Positions 43,932 to 54,397 are shown, counted from the first letter of the stretch. The stretch is DNA of 64,000 nucleotides from an uncultured Pseudokineococcus sp. (GCF_947495735.1 NZ_CANMAA010000015.1:20247-84246), one strand, 5' to 3'. Notes: generated by a model not told the origin, from the sequence alone. Program-made: numbers and translations.

Positions 43932-45602
43932 ATGAGCCACGACACGAGGCAGGCCGACCCGGTCGCCCTCGGCGCGCAGCCCGTCAGCGCCGCCACGGCG
44001 GAGACGCTGGAGGACTACACGCTGCGGTTCGCGCCCCGCAGCTACCGGCGCTGGAGCCCGGCCGTGGTCGCCGTCTCGGCCCTGGGGGGCATCGCCTACC
44101 TGGCCGACTTCGCCATCGGCGCGACTATCGGCATCGCCTACGGCACGACGAGCGCCCTCCTCGGGATCCTGCTCGCCGCGGTCGTCATCTTCGTCAGCGG
44201 GTTCCCGCTCGCCTACTACGCGGCCCGCTACAACATCGACCTGGACCTCATCACCCGCGGCTCCGGGTTCGGCTACTACGGGTCGGTGCTGACGAACGTC
44301 ATCTTCGCGACGTTCACGTTCATCTTCTTCGCCCTCGAGGGCTCGATCATGGCCCAGGGGCTGCAGATCGGCCTCGGGATCCCGCTCTGGATCGGCTACG
44401 CGGTCTCCACCATCATCGTCATCCCGCTCGTCATCTTCGGCATGAAGGCGCTGTCGACGCTGCAGGTGTGGACGACGCCGCTGTGGCTGGTCCTCATGGT
44501 CATCCCCTTCGTGTACCTCGTCGCCGCCAACCCCGACTCCGTCGGCAGCTTCTTCGCCTACGCCGGCGAGGACGGCACGGGCACCGGCGCGAGCACCGCC
44601 TCGGTGCTCCTCGCCGCGGGCGTGTGCCTGTCGCTGATGGCGCAGATCGCCGAGCAGATCGACTACCTGCGGTTCATGCCGCCTCGCACCGAGGCCAACA
44701 GGCGCCAGTGGTGGACCGCCGTCGTCATGGCTGGTCCGGGCTGGGTGATCTTCGGGGCGCTGAAGCAGGCCGTCGGGCTCTTCCTGGCCGTCTACCTCAT
44801 CGCCTCGCTCGACCCGCAGGCCGCCGCCACCGCCGACGAGCCGGTCCACCAGTTCCTCGGCGTCTACGAGGAGATGATGCCCGCCTGGCTGGCCATGGCC
44901 CTCGCCGTCGTTCTCGTCGTCATCAGCCAGATCAAGATCAACGTGACGAACGCCTACTCCGGGTCGCTGGCGTGGACCAACTCCTTCACCCGGGTCACCA
45001 AGCACTACCCGGGGCGCATCGTCTTCGTCGTCGTCAACCTCGCCATCGCGCTGGCGCTGATGGAGGCGAACATGTTCGACTTCCTCAACACCATCCTCGG
45101 TTTCTACGCCAACTGCGCGATGGCCTGGGTCGTCACCGTCGCCACGGACATCGTCGTCAACAAGGGCATCCTCAAGATCTCGCCCTCGGGGGCGGAGTTC
45201 CGCCGCGGCATGCTCTACCCGGTGAACCCCGTCGGGTTCGTGTCGGTGCTGCTGTCCGCCGGCCTGTCGATCGTCGTCTTCTTCGGCGGCCTCGGCCCCG
45301 TGCTGCAGCCGTACTCGCCCGTGGTCGCCATCGTCCTGGCGGTCGTGTGCCCGCCGATCCTGGCCGTGGCCACCCGCGGGAAGTACTACCTGCGCCGCAC
45401 CGACGACGGCCTGGACGCGCCGATGTTTGACGCCGACGGCAACCCCTCCGGCGAGGTCTTCCGGTGCCACGTGTGCCGGCAGGACTTCGAGCGCCCCGAC
45501 GTCGCCGCCTGCGCCACGCACGACGACGTCGTCTGCTCCCTGTGCCTGAGCACGGACAAGGTCGGCGACCACGTGCTCCCGGCCGCGGCACCGGTTCGCT
45601 GA
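43932..45602 (+). CDS. NCS1-family permease with C-terminal zinc-binding domain
   Basis: 556 residues, about 12 membrane segments. The N-terminal TLRFAPRSYRRW stretch and GFGYYGSV region are of the codB/purine-cytosine permease type. After the last segment a cytosolic tail of about 70 residues carries C-x2-C-x11-C-x2-H-x4-C-x2-C (CHVC...CATH...CSLC), a zinc-ligand set absent from ordinary NCS1 proteins. It leads the urease operon, so it may import urea or an amide or ureide precursor. Substrate is inferred only. ATG 43932 with GGAG upstream. Confidence 0.85.
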   Translation: MSHDTRQADPVALGAQPVSAATAETLEDYTLRFAPRSYRRWSPAVVAVSALGGIAYLADFAIGATIGIAYGTTSALLGILLAAVVIFVSGFPLAYYAARYNIDLDLITRGSGFGYYGSVLTNVIFATFTFIFFALEGSIMAQGLQIGLGIPLWIGYAVSTIIVIPLVIFGMKALSTLQVWTTPLWLVLMVIPFVYLVAANPDSVGSFFAYAGEDGTGTGASTASVLLAAGVCLSLMAQIAEQIDYLRFMPPRTEANRRQWWTAVVMAGPGWVIFGALKQAVGLFLAVYLIASLDPQAAATADEPVHQFLGVYEEMMPAWLAMALAVVLVVISQIKINVTNAYSGSLAWTNSFTRVTKHYPGRIVFVVVNLAIALALMEANMFDFLNTILGFYANCAMAWVVTVATDIVVNKGILKISPSGAEFRRGMLYPVNPVGFVSVLLSAGLSIVVFFGGLGPVLQPYSPVVAIVLAVVCPPILAVATRGKYYLRRTDDGLDAPMFDADGNPSGEVFRCHVCRQDFERPDVAACATHDDVVCSLCLSTDKVGDHVLPAAAPVR

Positions 45603-45643
45603 CCTGCTCCTCGCGCCGACGCTGAAGGGATACCGTCCACGCC

Positions 45644-46273
45644 GTGAAGCTCGGTCCGGCTGACACCGAGAAGCTGCTCCTGGCCGTCGCGGGGATGGTG
45701 GCCCGCGACCGCCTCGAGCGGGGCGTGCTGCTCAACCACCCGGAGGCCGTCGCGCTGCTGTCCACCTGGGTGGTCGAGCGGGCTCGCGAGGGAGCGCTGG
45801 TCACCGACCTCATGGAGTCCGGGCGGCACGTGCTGCGGGCCGACCAGGTCATGCCCGGGGTCCCGGAGATGCTCCACGACGTGCAGGTCGAGGCGACCTT
45901 CCCCGACGGTCGCAAGCTCGTCACCCTCCACCACCCCGTCCAGGGCGGTGACCCCGTCGAGGGCCCCGGGGCGGTCCGGGTCCGGCCGGGCACGGTCGTG
46001 CTCAACGGCGACCGGGGCCACGACGAGCGCCTCGAGCTGCACGTGGAGAACACCGGCGACCGCCCCGTGCAGATCGGGTCGCACCTGCACCTGCCCGACG
46101 CCAACAGCGCCCTGCGGTTCGACCGCGCTGCGGCGCAGGGCTTCCGGCTGGACGTGCCCTCCGGGACGTCGGTGCGCTTCGAGCCCGGTGTGGCCCGCAC
46201 CGTGGCCGCCGTCGCGCTGCGGGGGCGGCGCCGGGTGCCGGGTCTGCAGATCAGGGAGGTCGAGGGTGGTTGA
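45644..46273 (+). CDS. ureAB: Urease gamma/beta fusion subunit
   Basis: 209 residues: gamma part 1-100 ([40 protein letters not shown]) joined through a short linker to the beta part ([30 protein letters not shown]). Such fusion of UreA and UreB is known, for example in Helicobacter. GTG 45644; overlaps ureC by eight bases. Forms the urease trimer with UreC. Confidence 0.95.
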   Translation: MKLGPADTEKLLLAVAGMVARDRLERGVLLNHPEAVALLSTWVVERAREGALVTDLMESGRHVLRADQVMPGVPEMLHDVQVEATFPDGRKLVTLHHPVQGGDPVEGPGAVRVRPGTVVLNGDRGHDERLELHVENTGDRPVQIGSHLHLPDANSALRFDRAAAQGFRLDVPSGTSVRFEPGVARTVAAVALRGRRRVPGLQIREVEGG

Positions 46274-47969
46274 GATCGACCGGGCGGCCTACGCCGCCCT
46301 GTACGGGCCGACGACCGGGGACCAGGTCCGCCTCGGCGACACCGACCTGTGGATCGAGGTCGAGGCCGACCTGACCGCCGGTGGCGAGGAGGCCGTCTTC
46401 GGCGGCGGCAAGTCCATCCGCGAGTCGATGGCGCAGGGCACCACGACCCGGGCCGGCGGCGCCCCGGACACCGTCATCACCAACGCCGTGGTCCTGGACC
46501 ACAGCGGCATCTACCGCGCCGACGTCGGCCTGCGCGACGGCCGCATCGCCGCCATCGGGCGCGCCGGCAACCCCGACGTCGCCGACGGCGTCCACCCCGG
46601 CCTGCAGATCGGCCCCTCCACCGACGTCATCGCGGGCGAGGGGCGCATCCTCACGGCCGGCGGCGTCGACGCCCACGTCCATCTCATCTCCCCCTCCCAG
46701 GTGCACGAGGCGCTGGCCTCCGGCCTCACCACCATCGCCGGCGGCGGCACCGGCCCCAGCGAGGGGAGCAAGGCCACCACGGTCACCCCCGGCGCCTGGC
46801 ACCTCTCCCACGCCCACCGCGCCCTGGACGCCCTGCCCGTCAACGTCCTGCTGCTGGGCAAGGGCAACACCGTCAGCGCGGAGGGCCTGGCCGAGCAGGC
46901 CCTCGCCGGGGCCGGCGGCTTCAAGGTGCACGAGGACTGGGGCTCCACCCCCGCGGCCATCGACGCCGCGCTGCGCGCCGCGGACGAGTTCGGCCTGCAG
47001 GTGGCGCTGCACTCCGACTCGCTCAACGAGGCCGGGTACGTCGACTCGACCATCGGCGCGATCGGCGGGCGCTCCATCCACGCCTTCCACACCGAGGGCG
47101 CCGGCGGCGGCCACGCCCCCGACATCATCACCGTGGCCGGGCTGCCGCACGTCATCCCCGGCTCGACGAACCCGACGCTGCCGCACACGGTCAACACCGT
47201 GCCGGAGCACCTGGACATGCTCCTGGTCTGCCACCACCTCAACCCGGCCGTCCCCGAGGACCTCGCCTTCGCCGAGTCCCGGATCCGCGCCACGACGATC
47301 GCCGCGGAGGACGTGCTGCACGACCTCGGGGCGCTGTCGATCACGAGCTCCGACGCGCAGGCCATGGGGCGCATCGGCGAGGTCATCACCCGCACCTGGC
47401 AGGTCGCGCACGTGATGAAGCTGCGCCGGGGCTCCCTGGGCGAGGCGTACCCGGCGGACAACGAGCGGGCCCGCCGCTACGTCGCCAAGTACACGATCAA
47501 CCCCGCGATCGCCCACGGCATCGACCACCTCGTCGGCTCCGTCGAGGTCGGCAAGCTCGCCGACCTCGTCCTGTGGGACCCCGCCTTCTTCGGCGTCCGG
47601 CCGTCGGTCGTCCTCAAGGGCGGCGCCCTGGTCGTGGGCGCGCTCGGCGACCCCAACGCGTCCATCCCGACGCCGCAGCCCGTCCTGCTGCGCCCGGCGC
47701 TGATGCACCCGAACGGCGCCGACGTGTCCGTCAGCTTCGTCTCCCCCGCGGCCCTGGCCGACGGGCTGGGCGACCGGCTGGGCCTGCGCCGTCGCCTGGA
47801 GCCCGTCCGCGACACCCGGGGGGTGGGGAAGGCGCAGATGGTCCACAACGACGCCCTGCCGCGCATCGAGGTGGACCCGGAGACCTTCGCCATCACCATC
47901 GACGGCGACCTCGTCGAGCCGGCGCCGGCCACCGAGCTCCCGCTCGCGCAGCGCTACCAGCTGTTCTGA
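46266..47969 (+). CDS. ureC: Urease alpha subunit (catalytic)
   Basis: 567 residues. Nickel ligands and the catalytic set are present: [21 protein letters not shown] with the Lys to be carbamylated, [23 protein letters not shown], and the VCHHLN flap with the general acid His. It cleaves urea to ammonia and carbamate. GTG 46266 overlaps ureAB by eight bases. Confidence 0.97.
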   Translation: MVEIDRAAYAALYGPTTGDQVRLGDTDLWIEVEADLTAGGEEAVFGGGKSIRESMAQGTTTRAGGAPDTVITNAVVLDHSGIYRADVGLRDGRIAAIGRAGNPDVADGVHPGLQIGPSTDVIAGEGRILTAGGVDAHVHLISPSQVHEALASGLTTIAGGGTGPSEGSKATTVTPGAWHLSHAHRALDALPVNVLLLGKGNTVSAEGLAEQALAGAGGFKVHEDWGSTPAAIDAALRAADEFGLQVALHSDSLNEAGYVDSTIGAIGGRSIHAFHTEGAGGGHAPDIITVAGLPHVIPGSTNPTLPHTVNTVPEHLDMLLVCHHLNPAVPEDLAFAESRIRATTIAAEDVLHDLGALSITSSDAQAMGRIGEVITRTWQVAHVMKLRRGSLGEAYPADNERARRYVAKYTINPAIAHGIDHLVGSVEVGKLADLVLWDPAFFGVRPSVVLKGGALVVGALGDPNASIPTPQPVLLRPALMHPNGADVSVSFVSPAALADGLGDRLGLRRRLEPVRDTRGVGKAQMVHNDALPRIEVDPETFAITIDGDLVEPAPATELPLAQRYQLF

Positions 47970-47974
47970 GCGCC

Positions 47975-48667
47975 GTGCCCCTACGCCACACCGCGGCATC
48001 CTTCAACGCGTCCGGCTCCCCCGACCTCGTCCTGGCCCTGCTCGCCGACGCGCGCCTGCCGGTCGGCGGGCACACCCAGTCCGCCGGCGTGGAACCCGCG
48101 ATGGCGCAAGGCCTGACGAGCGCGGAGGTCCCGGCCTTCGTCGCGGGCCGCCTGCGGACCGTCGTCGCCGTCGAGGCCGGGACCGCCGTGGTCGCCCGCC
48201 ACCACGTCCTCGCGGGGGCGGACCTGCGGCCCGTGCGGCTGGCGTGGGCGGCACGGACCCCGTCCGGTCCGCTGCGCACCGCCTCGGAGAACCTCGGGCG
48301 CGGCTACCTGCGCCTGGCCGGGCGGCTGTGGCCGCACCCGGTGTGGGCCACCTTCGAGCGGACCCCGCCCCGACCGCTCGTCCTCGGGGCGATCGCGGCC
48401 ATCGCCGGGCTGGACGCCGCCCGGCTGGTGCGGCTGTGCGGGCACGAGGACGTGGCCACGGTGTCGGCCGCGGTGCTCAAGCTCGACCCTCTCGACCCGC
48501 TCGTCACCACCGGGTGGGTCCTTGCCGCCCACCCGCTGGTCGAGGAGCTCGTGACCCGCTGCGCCTCCCTCACCGACCCCGGCGAGATCCCCGCCACGTC
48601 CGCCCCGCTGGTCGAGCAGCTCTCCGTCCAGCACTCCCACGCGAAGCAGAGGTTGTTCCATGCCTGA
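47975..48667 (+). CDS. ureF: Urease accessory protein UreF
   Basis: 230 residues, all helical. [16 protein letters not shown] is the family start and the C-terminus ends [14 protein letters not shown]. It forms the complex with UreD and UreG that loads nickel. GTG 47975 lies five bases after ureC and overlaps ureG by eight bases at its end. Confidence 0.92.
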   Translation: MPLRHTAASFNASGSPDLVLALLADARLPVGGHTQSAGVEPAMAQGLTSAEVPAFVAGRLRTVVAVEAGTAVVARHHVLAGADLRPVRLAWAARTPSGPLRTASENLGRGYLRLAGRLWPHPVWATFERTPPRPLVLGAIAAIAGLDAARLVRLCGHEDVATVSAAVLKLDPLDPLVTTGWVLAAHPLVEELVTRCASLTDPGEIPATSAPLVEQLSVQHSHAKQRLFHA

Positions 48668-49388
48668 GACCACCCGACCCCACGACGCCGACCACCACCG
48701 CGGCACCCGGGCGCTGCGCCTGGGGATCGCCGGCCCCGTCGGGACGGGGAAGAGCTCGGTGATCGCCCTGCTGTGCCGGGAGCTGCGCGACACCTACCGC
48801 CTGGGCGTCATCACCAACGACATCTACACCGACGAGGACGCGCGCTTCCTGCGCTCCGAGGGCGTCCTGGCCCCCGAGCGCATCCGCGCCGTCGAGACCG
48901 GCGCCTGCCCCCACACCGCCATCCGCGACGACGTCACCGCCAACCTGCTGGCGGTGGAGGACCTCGAGCACGACTTCGACCCCCTCGACGTGGTGCTCGT
49001 GGAGTCCGGCGGGGACAACCTGACGGCGACCTTCTCCCCCGCCCTGGTCGACGCGCAGATCTTCGTCCTCGACGTCGCCGGGGGCGGCGACGTCGCCCGC
49101 AAGGGAGGCCCCGGCATCGGACGGGCGGACCTGCTGGTGGTCAACAAGACCGACCTGGCCCCCTACGTCGGCGTCGACGTCGAGCGGATGCGCGCCGACG
49201 CGCTCGCCGCCCGGGAGGGACGGCCCGTCATCGCCCTCTCCCGCACCGACCGCGCGTCCGTCGACGCGCTCACGGCCTGGCTGGGGGGTGTCGTCGCGGC
49301 GTTCCGCTCGGGTGCGCACTCCCCGGTGGACCCGGGCCCGATGGCGCCGCACTTCCACGCCGACGGGACGGTGCACTCGCACGCGTGA
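48660..49388 (+). CDS. ureG: Urease accessory GTPase UreG
   Basis: 242 residues. P-loop GPVGTGKSS near residue 26, then [29 protein letters not shown] and the NKTD nucleotide motif. The Cys-Pro-His (CPH) set binds nickel. It drives metal loading with GTP. ATG 48660. No ureE is present in the operon, as in many actinobacteria. Confidence 0.96.
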   Translation: MPETTRPHDADHHRGTRALRLGIAGPVGTGKSSVIALLCRELRDTYRLGVITNDIYTDEDARFLRSEGVLAPERIRAVETGACPHTAIRDDVTANLLAVEDLEHDFDPLDVVLVESGGDNLTATFSPALVDAQIFVLDVAGGGDVARKGGPGIGRADLLVVNKTDLAPYVGVDVERMRADALAAREGRPVIALSRTDRASVDALTAWLGGVVAAFRSGAHSPVDPGPMAPHFHADGTVHSHA

Positions 49389-50104
49389 GCGCCGGCACCA
49401 CGCGCGTCGCGCTGCGCCGGGACGGCTCCCTCGACCTGTCGGTGGGGGCCTTCTCCCCCAAGGTGCTGCACCGCGGCCCGCAGACGGCGCGGGTCGCCCT
49501 GGTGGGCACCCGCGCCCTGCTGCTCGCCGGCGACCACGTCGACGTGCACGTCGAGGTCGAGGACGGCTGCGCGCTGGAGCTGGTCGAGGTCGCCGCGACG
49601 GTCGCCTACAACGGTCGCGGCGGGCCCGCCGCTCGCTGGGACGTCCACCTGGGGCTCGGCGCTGGTGCGCTGCTGGTGTGGGAGGCCCAGCCGCTCGTCG
49701 TGGCCGACGGGGCCGACGTGGACAGGGACCTGCACGCCGACCTGGACGGGGGTGCCCTCCTCGCCCTGCGGGAGACGATCGTGCTGGGGCGCACCGGGGA
49801 GTCCGGTGGCCGCCTGCGCGCCCGCACCACCGCGGAGATGGACGGCGTCCCCCTGCTCGTGGAGGACCTCGACCTGCGGGAGACCTCGCTGCGCTCGTCG
49901 CCGGCGGTCCTGGGCTCCTCGCGCCAGCTGGAGACCGTCGCCGTCCTGGGACGGCGGGTGGAGCACCCCGACGCGCTGCAGCTGGAGGGCCCCGGCACGC
50001 TCGTGCGGAGCCTGGTGCCCGGCGGCACCAGCGCCTGCTGGGCAGCGGTTCGCGCCGACCTCTTGACGGCTCCACGCGGCACGGACACGCTGCCGCCCAC
50101 GTGA
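49385..50104 (+). CDS. ureD: Urease accessory protein UreD/UreH
   Basis: 239 residues of mainly beta structure, starting GTG 49385 in a four-base overlap with ureG. Conserved features such as [29 protein letters not shown] fit the UreD scaffold. It bridges UreF-UreG and the apo-urease. Confidence 0.88.
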   Translation: MSAGTTRVALRRDGSLDLSVGAFSPKVLHRGPQTARVALVGTRALLLAGDHVDVHVEVEDGCALELVEVAATVAYNGRGGPAARWDVHLGLGAGALLVWEAQPLVVADGADVDRDLHADLDGGALLALRETIVLGRTGESGGRLRARTTAEMDGVPLLVEDLDLRETSLRSSPAVLGSSRQLETVAVLGRRVEHPDALQLEGPGTLVRSLVPGGTSACWAAVRADLLTAPRGTDTLPPT

Positions 50105-50136
50105 TGGAGGCGGTCCCCGCGCGACGTGGAGGAACC

Positions 50137-50427
50137 ATGGCGACCTACCAGTACTTGTGCGTCCGGGACGGCCCCTTCGACGTGAGCGCCCCCATCGGCA
50201 CCGCGTCGCCGGTGCTCCCCTGCCCCGCGTGCGCGGACGAGGGACGGCGCGTCATCACGGCGCCGATGCTCTCCCGGGGCTCGAGCCCGGCGATGGCAGC
50301 GCTCGACCGCTCGGCGCGGTCGGCGCACGAGCCCGAGGTCGTGACCTCCCTGCCCCCGTCCGGACGCCCGCGTCCGCGGCCCGCGACGACAGCCCCTCCC
50401 TCGCTGCAGCGGCTGCCGCGCCCCTAG
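50137..50427 (+). CDS. FmdB-like zinc ribbon protein
   Basis: 96 residues. The first 40 residues follow the FmdB pattern (MATYQYLCVRDGPFD...CPAC). The first knuckle has only one Cys (CVRDG), while the second CPAC is intact. The remainder is a Ser/Pro/Arg-rich tail. FmdB-like genes often sit before formamidase, as here. ATG 50137 follows GGAGGAA. Confidence 0.82.
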   Translation: MATYQYLCVRDGPFDVSAPIGTASPVLPCPACADEGRRVITAPMLSRGSSPAMAALDRSARSAHEPEVVTSLPPSGRPRPRPATTAPPSLQRLPRP

Positions 50428-50487
50428 CCCGCGGCGCTCGCAGCAGGCGCGTCGGCCCATCCCGCACCGCCAGCCACAGGAGATCTG

Positions 50488-51741
50488 ATGCCGGAACTGG
50501 TCTTCCCCCTGGACTCCAGCAAGCCGTTCACCGAGCAGGAGAAGCTCGGGCACAACCGGTGGCACCCCGACATCCCCGCGCAGGTGCACGTGAAGCCGGA
50601 CAGCACCATCCGGGTGCACTGCCGCGAGTGGTTCGACGGCGCGATCCACAACGACGACTCCGCCGACGACATCCGCGACGCACCGCTGTCGACAGTGCAC
50701 GTGCTCAGCGGCCCCATCGCCGTGGAAGGCGCGCAGCCCGGAGACCTGCTCGTGGTGGACATCGTGGACCTGGGACCCATCCCGCAGGAGGACTCGGGCC
50801 CCTTGGCCGGCCAGGGGTGGGGCTACACGGGCATCTTCGCGAAGCAGAACGGCGGCGGCTTCCTCACCGACCAGTTCCCCGACGCCTACAAGACCATCTG
50901 GGACTTCCGCGGCCAGACGGCGACGTCCCGCCACGTCCCCGGGGTGTCCTTCACCGGGATCGTGCACCCCGGCCTCATGGGCACCGCCCCGTCGGCGTCG
51001 CTGCTGGCGAAGTGGAACGCCCGCGAGGGTGCGCTCATCGCGACCGACCCCGACCGTGTGCCGCCGCTCGCCCTGCCCCCGCTCCCGGACAGCGCCATCC
51101 TCGGCGGCCTCACCGGGGAGGCGTTCGACCGCGCGGCGGCTGAGGCCGCCCGCACGGCCCCGCCGCGGGAGAACGGCGGCAACCAGGACATCAAGAACCT
51201 GACGAAGGGGTCGCGCATCTTCTACCCCGTCTTCGTCGACGGGGCCAAGCTGTCGGTCGGCGACCTGCACTTCTCGCAGGGCGACGGCGAGATCACCTTC
51301 TGCGGGGCCATCGAGATGGGCGGCTTCATCGACCTGCACGTCGACGTCATCAAGGGCGGGATGGAGATGTACGGCGTCTCCGAGAACGCCGTCTTCATGC
51401 CGGGCAACACCGACCCGCAGTACAGCCAATGGCTGGCCTTCTCGGGCACCTCCGTCACCCTCGACGGCGAGCAGCGCTACCTGGACTCCCACCTGTCCTA
51501 CCAGCGGGCCTGCCTGCACGCGATCGACTACCTGACGAAGTTCGGCTACTCGCCCGAGCAGGCCTACATGATCCTCGGCGCCGCACCCATCGAGGGCCGG
51601 CTCTCCGGGGTGGTGGACATCCCCAACTCCTGCTCGACGGTGTACCTGCCCACCGCGATTTTCGACATCGACATCCGCCCTTCCGCCAGCGGACCGACCC
51701 AGATCGACCCCGGGATGGGGGTGCCGCGGTCCAGCCTCTAA
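50488..51741 (+). CDS. fmdA: Formamidase
   Basis: 417 residues, the size of the FmdA/AmdA acetamidase-formamidase family. NRWHPDIPA, GQGWGYTGIF, GVSFTGIVHPGLMGTAPS and the GAIEMGGFIDLHVDVIKGGM strand are family landmarks. It hydrolyses formamide to formate and ammonia. Last gene of the nitrogen operon, so the operon gathers ammonia from urea and formamide. The AGGAGA ribosome site is good. The stop is TAA, rare in this genome, and the graveyard region begins right after it. Confidence 0.95.
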   Translation: MPELVFPLDSSKPFTEQEKLGHNRWHPDIPAQVHVKPDSTIRVHCREWFDGAIHNDDSADDIRDAPLSTVHVLSGPIAVEGAQPGDLLVVDIVDLGPIPQEDSGPLAGQGWGYTGIFAKQNGGGFLTDQFPDAYKTIWDFRGQTATSRHVPGVSFTGIVHPGLMGTAPSASLLAKWNAREGALIATDPDRVPPLALPPLPDSAILGGLTGEAFDRAAAEAARTAPPRENGGNQDIKNLTKGSRIFYPVFVDGAKLSVGDLHFSQGDGEITFCGAIEMGGFIDLHVDVIKGGMEMYGVSENAVFMPGNTDPQYSQWLAFSGTSVTLDGEQRYLDSHLSYQRACLHAIDYLTKFGYSPEQAYMILGAAPIEGRLSGVVDIPNSCSTVYLPTAIFDIDIRPSASGPTQIDPGMGVPRSSL

Positions 51742-51799
51742 AAAACGCGCTCGAACAGGGGACGTCGGGTGACGGCGCGGCCGCCAGCACTGGCGACGG

Positions 51800-52339
51800 C
51801 CATTGACCACACCTGGCCCCTACCGGATCGCCGACGGCTCCGCCGTCGCCTTCCCCGACGCCCTCGACGCCTGGACCCCCGCCGCGCCCAAAATCCTCAC
51901 CGACCGCGCCCGCGCCCTCTCCACCCGGTCAGGGATCGCCACCCGATCCCTACTGCAGACCTGAATCGGCGACGTCCTCGCCCGCGTCGCCGACACCTGC
52001 GCCGACCCCACCAACGACCACCCTCCGCTGGACGCCCTGGTCATCCCCGACGCCGACGGCTCCGTCGGCGGTGGCTACGCCGACGCCGCCGCGCGCACTA
52101 CAGGGACCCGCCCACCCACCCCGACCAGAACGCCGCCGACGCGCGGCTCGAGTGCTACCGGGCCCTCGCCCGCGACCTGCCCGCCGACGCCGGACACCCC
52201 ACCCCCACCACGAAGGTCCAGGGCCGCCGGCGCACCACCCCCGCCCGCGCCCGCAAGACCGCCCCCGCCGCCCCCGCCGTCCTGCCCCACCTGCCACATG
52301 CAGCTCCCCAGCAGCGGGCAGTGCGACACCTGCGGCTGA
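51800..52339 (+). pseudogene. Decayed copy 3 of the zinc-ribbon gene
   Basis: About 540 bases match the gene at 33868. The start GTG is lost, some 36-39 bases coding TYGATIGYGDLAR are deleted, and the conserved Trp codon of NWIG has become TGA. The linker and the ribbon CPTC...CDTC survive in frame with each other. Adjacent to further remnants, with which it forms a degenerate block. Confidence 0.85.
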
Positions 52340-52565
52340 CCCACTCCACAGAAGCCGGCGTTGCCTCGCCCGCAGCCGGCGGCCCCACCACCGCGCGCCT
52401 GACCACTGCGTGCCGCCGCGTGACCTGGCGAGGGGCGCTGCGCCATCCTGGCGGGCCGCCGCACCAGCGGCGTCGGTGGAGGGGCGGCGTGCTGTCGCTC
52501 GGTAGTCGGCGGCACGCCTCCCGCGACAGCGGACTACCCTGGCGCGGGCCGCTCGAAGAGACGCC
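52340..52565. other. Gap without recognisable gene
   Basis: GC-rich sequence with a weak inverted pair (GGTAGTC and GGACTACC around 52500-52548). No gene or promoter recognised. Confidence 0.3.
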
Positions 52566-52740
52566 TCACCACGGCAGCACACCCGCGCCCACAAAGAAGC
52601 CGCCCGTGGGACCGCTGTCCGGCAGCGTCACTAGCCGCTCGGGGGCCGCGGCGCTCTGCTGCGGCGAGCGGACGCCGCGACGTCCATTTTGGTCCGTCGC
52701 GACAAGGCCCGGGCAGGCGGCGTTGACGATCCATCCAGGC
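52566..52740 (-). pseudogene. SDR gene remnant, C-terminal fragment
   Basis: The reading VNAACPG, then NGRRGVRS and PDSGPTGGFFVGAGVLPW is clearly a copy of the last 55-60 residues of the SDR at 13164-13895. The N-terminal catalytic half is missing. Several positions have changed. Confidence 0.85.
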
Positions 52741-52864
52741 GACGTCGCTATCGGAGCCACGCCCAGACGAGCAGCATCCATTGCCCCCACCACTACGGCT
52801 GGCCGGGGGATCGACCCTTAAGCCTTCGCGCGAGCGCCGCTGCGTCGTCGTCGTCAAACTTCCC

Positions 52865-53710
52865 TTAGTGCTCCATGAGCACTTCGAGCCGCTCACGCAG
52901 CTTCGGCATAAGATCTTCGATGCCGGAACGGTTCGGCAAGTACCTTTCAAAAAGGATGCCGCGCATATCGCTGGGGACGTCATCCAGCCTCTCGCTCAGA
53001 ATGATGGTCTTCTTGCCAATAGCGTGCGCCAGTCCCGTCTCATAGAAGACGTTGGCATTCCGTCCGCTGAGGTCACAGATAACAACCTCCGCTTCGGACA
53101 CAAGTCGGGCAACCCTGTCCATCACCCGGTCGTCCGTGAAGAGACTGTCCGCTCGCTCACACTCCCACCCGTTCCCTTTGACCATATCTTCGATCGCGAG
53201 CCACACAGGTGTGTGGTCCGCATCGAATGGCGTCATGACGGTCACAAGCCTTCGCCTCCGTCGACGCGAGAATTGAAACATTGTGGGACGCTCATTGACG
53301 CCGGTCGCTGCAGGAAGTAGGTACTTCATCACATCGCCACGCTTGATGTCCCAATTGATCGTGTCCATCTGAGAGGAGGAGATACCGAGCTGCGCCAGAT
53401 ACCGCCACACAGCCTGCGTCGAAAAGTCTGCTGTTCCTGTGTACGGATTAAAGTGGTATGCGACGTAGGGCCCGTACCTAGCTCGACCGCTCGCCACGTC
53501 CGATAACCAACCGAGCGACGCAGAGCGGTCGGCGACGCGATCGTCCGGCGACTCCTGCACCAGCAAGGTCGGCAGCCCCATAAGCGCCTGGACGTTGGGC
53601 TCGGCGCTCGTGCCATACCGCGCCCCGAGACTGCCGTCCGCGTACTTAAGGAATCGATCCCCCGCCATCTGTTCGTAGTCCCACGAGTTCTGTACAATCA
53701 AGTTGAACAT
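52865..53710 (-). CDS. Protein with TIR/nucleoside-deoxyribosyltransferase-like C-terminal domain
   Basis: 281 residues. Residues 1-145 form a domain I do not recognise; a run of six Arg (149-154) follows; residues 155-260 read VTVMTPFDADHTPVWLAIEDMV, then VVICDLSGRNANVFYETGLAHAIGKKTIIL, the signature of TIR-like or nucleoside 2-deoxyribosyltransferase-like domains common in defence loci. Such domains cleave NAD+ or bind nucleotides. ATG 53710 follows GAGG by six bases. GC content is visibly lower than in the flanks. Role in defence is inferred. Confidence 0.7.
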   Translation of the reverse strand: MFNLIVQNSWDYEQMAGDRFLKYADGSLGARYGTSAEPNVQALMGLPTLLVQESPDDRVADRSASLGWLSDVASGRARYGPYVAYHFNPYTGTADFSTQAVWRYLAQLGISSSQMDTINWDIKRGDVMKYLLPAATGVNERPTMFQFSRRRRRRLVTVMTPFDADHTPVWLAIEDMVKGNGWECERADSLFTDDRVMDRVARLVSEAEVVICDLSGRNANVFYETGLAHAIGKKTIILSERLDDVPSDMRGILFERYLPNRSGIEDLMPKLRERLEVLMEH

Positions 53711-54079
53711 TTCGCACCTCGCCTCGGTGACGCCGCGGCCCATCGCCGGGCGCCGCCAAGGTACACCCGGGAAGCCAGGCTTCACCGAAGAATGGGCCCG
53801 CGTCTAAGCATCGACGTTGGAAACCCGCCAAGCGATCTGCACAAGTTCTGCCCGACCTTGTTGGCACGGCCGCAGGGTGCTGCGCTGAGGCCGGCGGCAC
53901 GGCGAACCCGCGTTCCGTTCAGCCGAGTCCGACGTCCGACAAGCCCCGACGGCCCGCAAGCATGCGTCCCGTCGGACTCGACGCGCCCTCCGTCGGAGCC
54001 GACCCGCCGCGCCAGGCCCACGGCTAGTCTGGAGCGCAGGGCGGGCGCTACTTTTCCGCCCCGATGTGTCCGAGGCGCC
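53711..54079. other. Gap of 370 bases upstream of the TIR-like gene
   Basis: Contains the presumed promoter of the leftward TIR-like gene and, near 54025, a CGGCTAGTCT element matching the putative -10 before the DUF2200 gene at 37273, showing that the duplicated segment extends upstream of the pseudogene. Nothing else recognised. Confidence 0.35.
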
Positions 54080-54330
54080 GTGGCCGGACACCGCAACTTC
54101 GACGAGCCGTTCGCGAGTGTCCACCCGCACGACGTCGCCGAGGCCGAGATCGAGGACGCCGGCGCGACAACGTCGACGCAGTGGCTGGCTGGCTCACCGG
54201 CTACGACACCGCCGGGCTTGAGCAGGCTCTGACTTCCGAAATTGACCTCGAGATGTCTTCGCGCAGGCGCCGGCGATGACGTCGCACGCCCCCGAGATCA
54301 CCGGCCTCCTGCAGCGTGCGCAGGCCTTGC
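54080..54330 (+). pseudogene. Decayed copy of the DUF2200 gene
   Basis: Starts GTGGCCGGACACCGC as at 37273, keeps several stretches (GHRNFDEPFASVHPHDVAE, WLTGYD), but small deletions shift the frame repeatedly and the end is lost after the GLLQR-like part. Opposite strand to the adjacent island genes. Clearly non-functional. Confidence 0.85.
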
Positions 54331-54397
54331 CGCGCTACTAGCGCTCGCCGACGGCCTGCTCACAGCTGCCGCACTACAAGCCCGGGAAACAGCGAGC

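Noticed and set aside
45172..47999. Several long antisense frames opposite the urease genes
   Set aside because: Composition is repetitive Arg/Gly/Ala/Val and the true urease frames are unmistakable.
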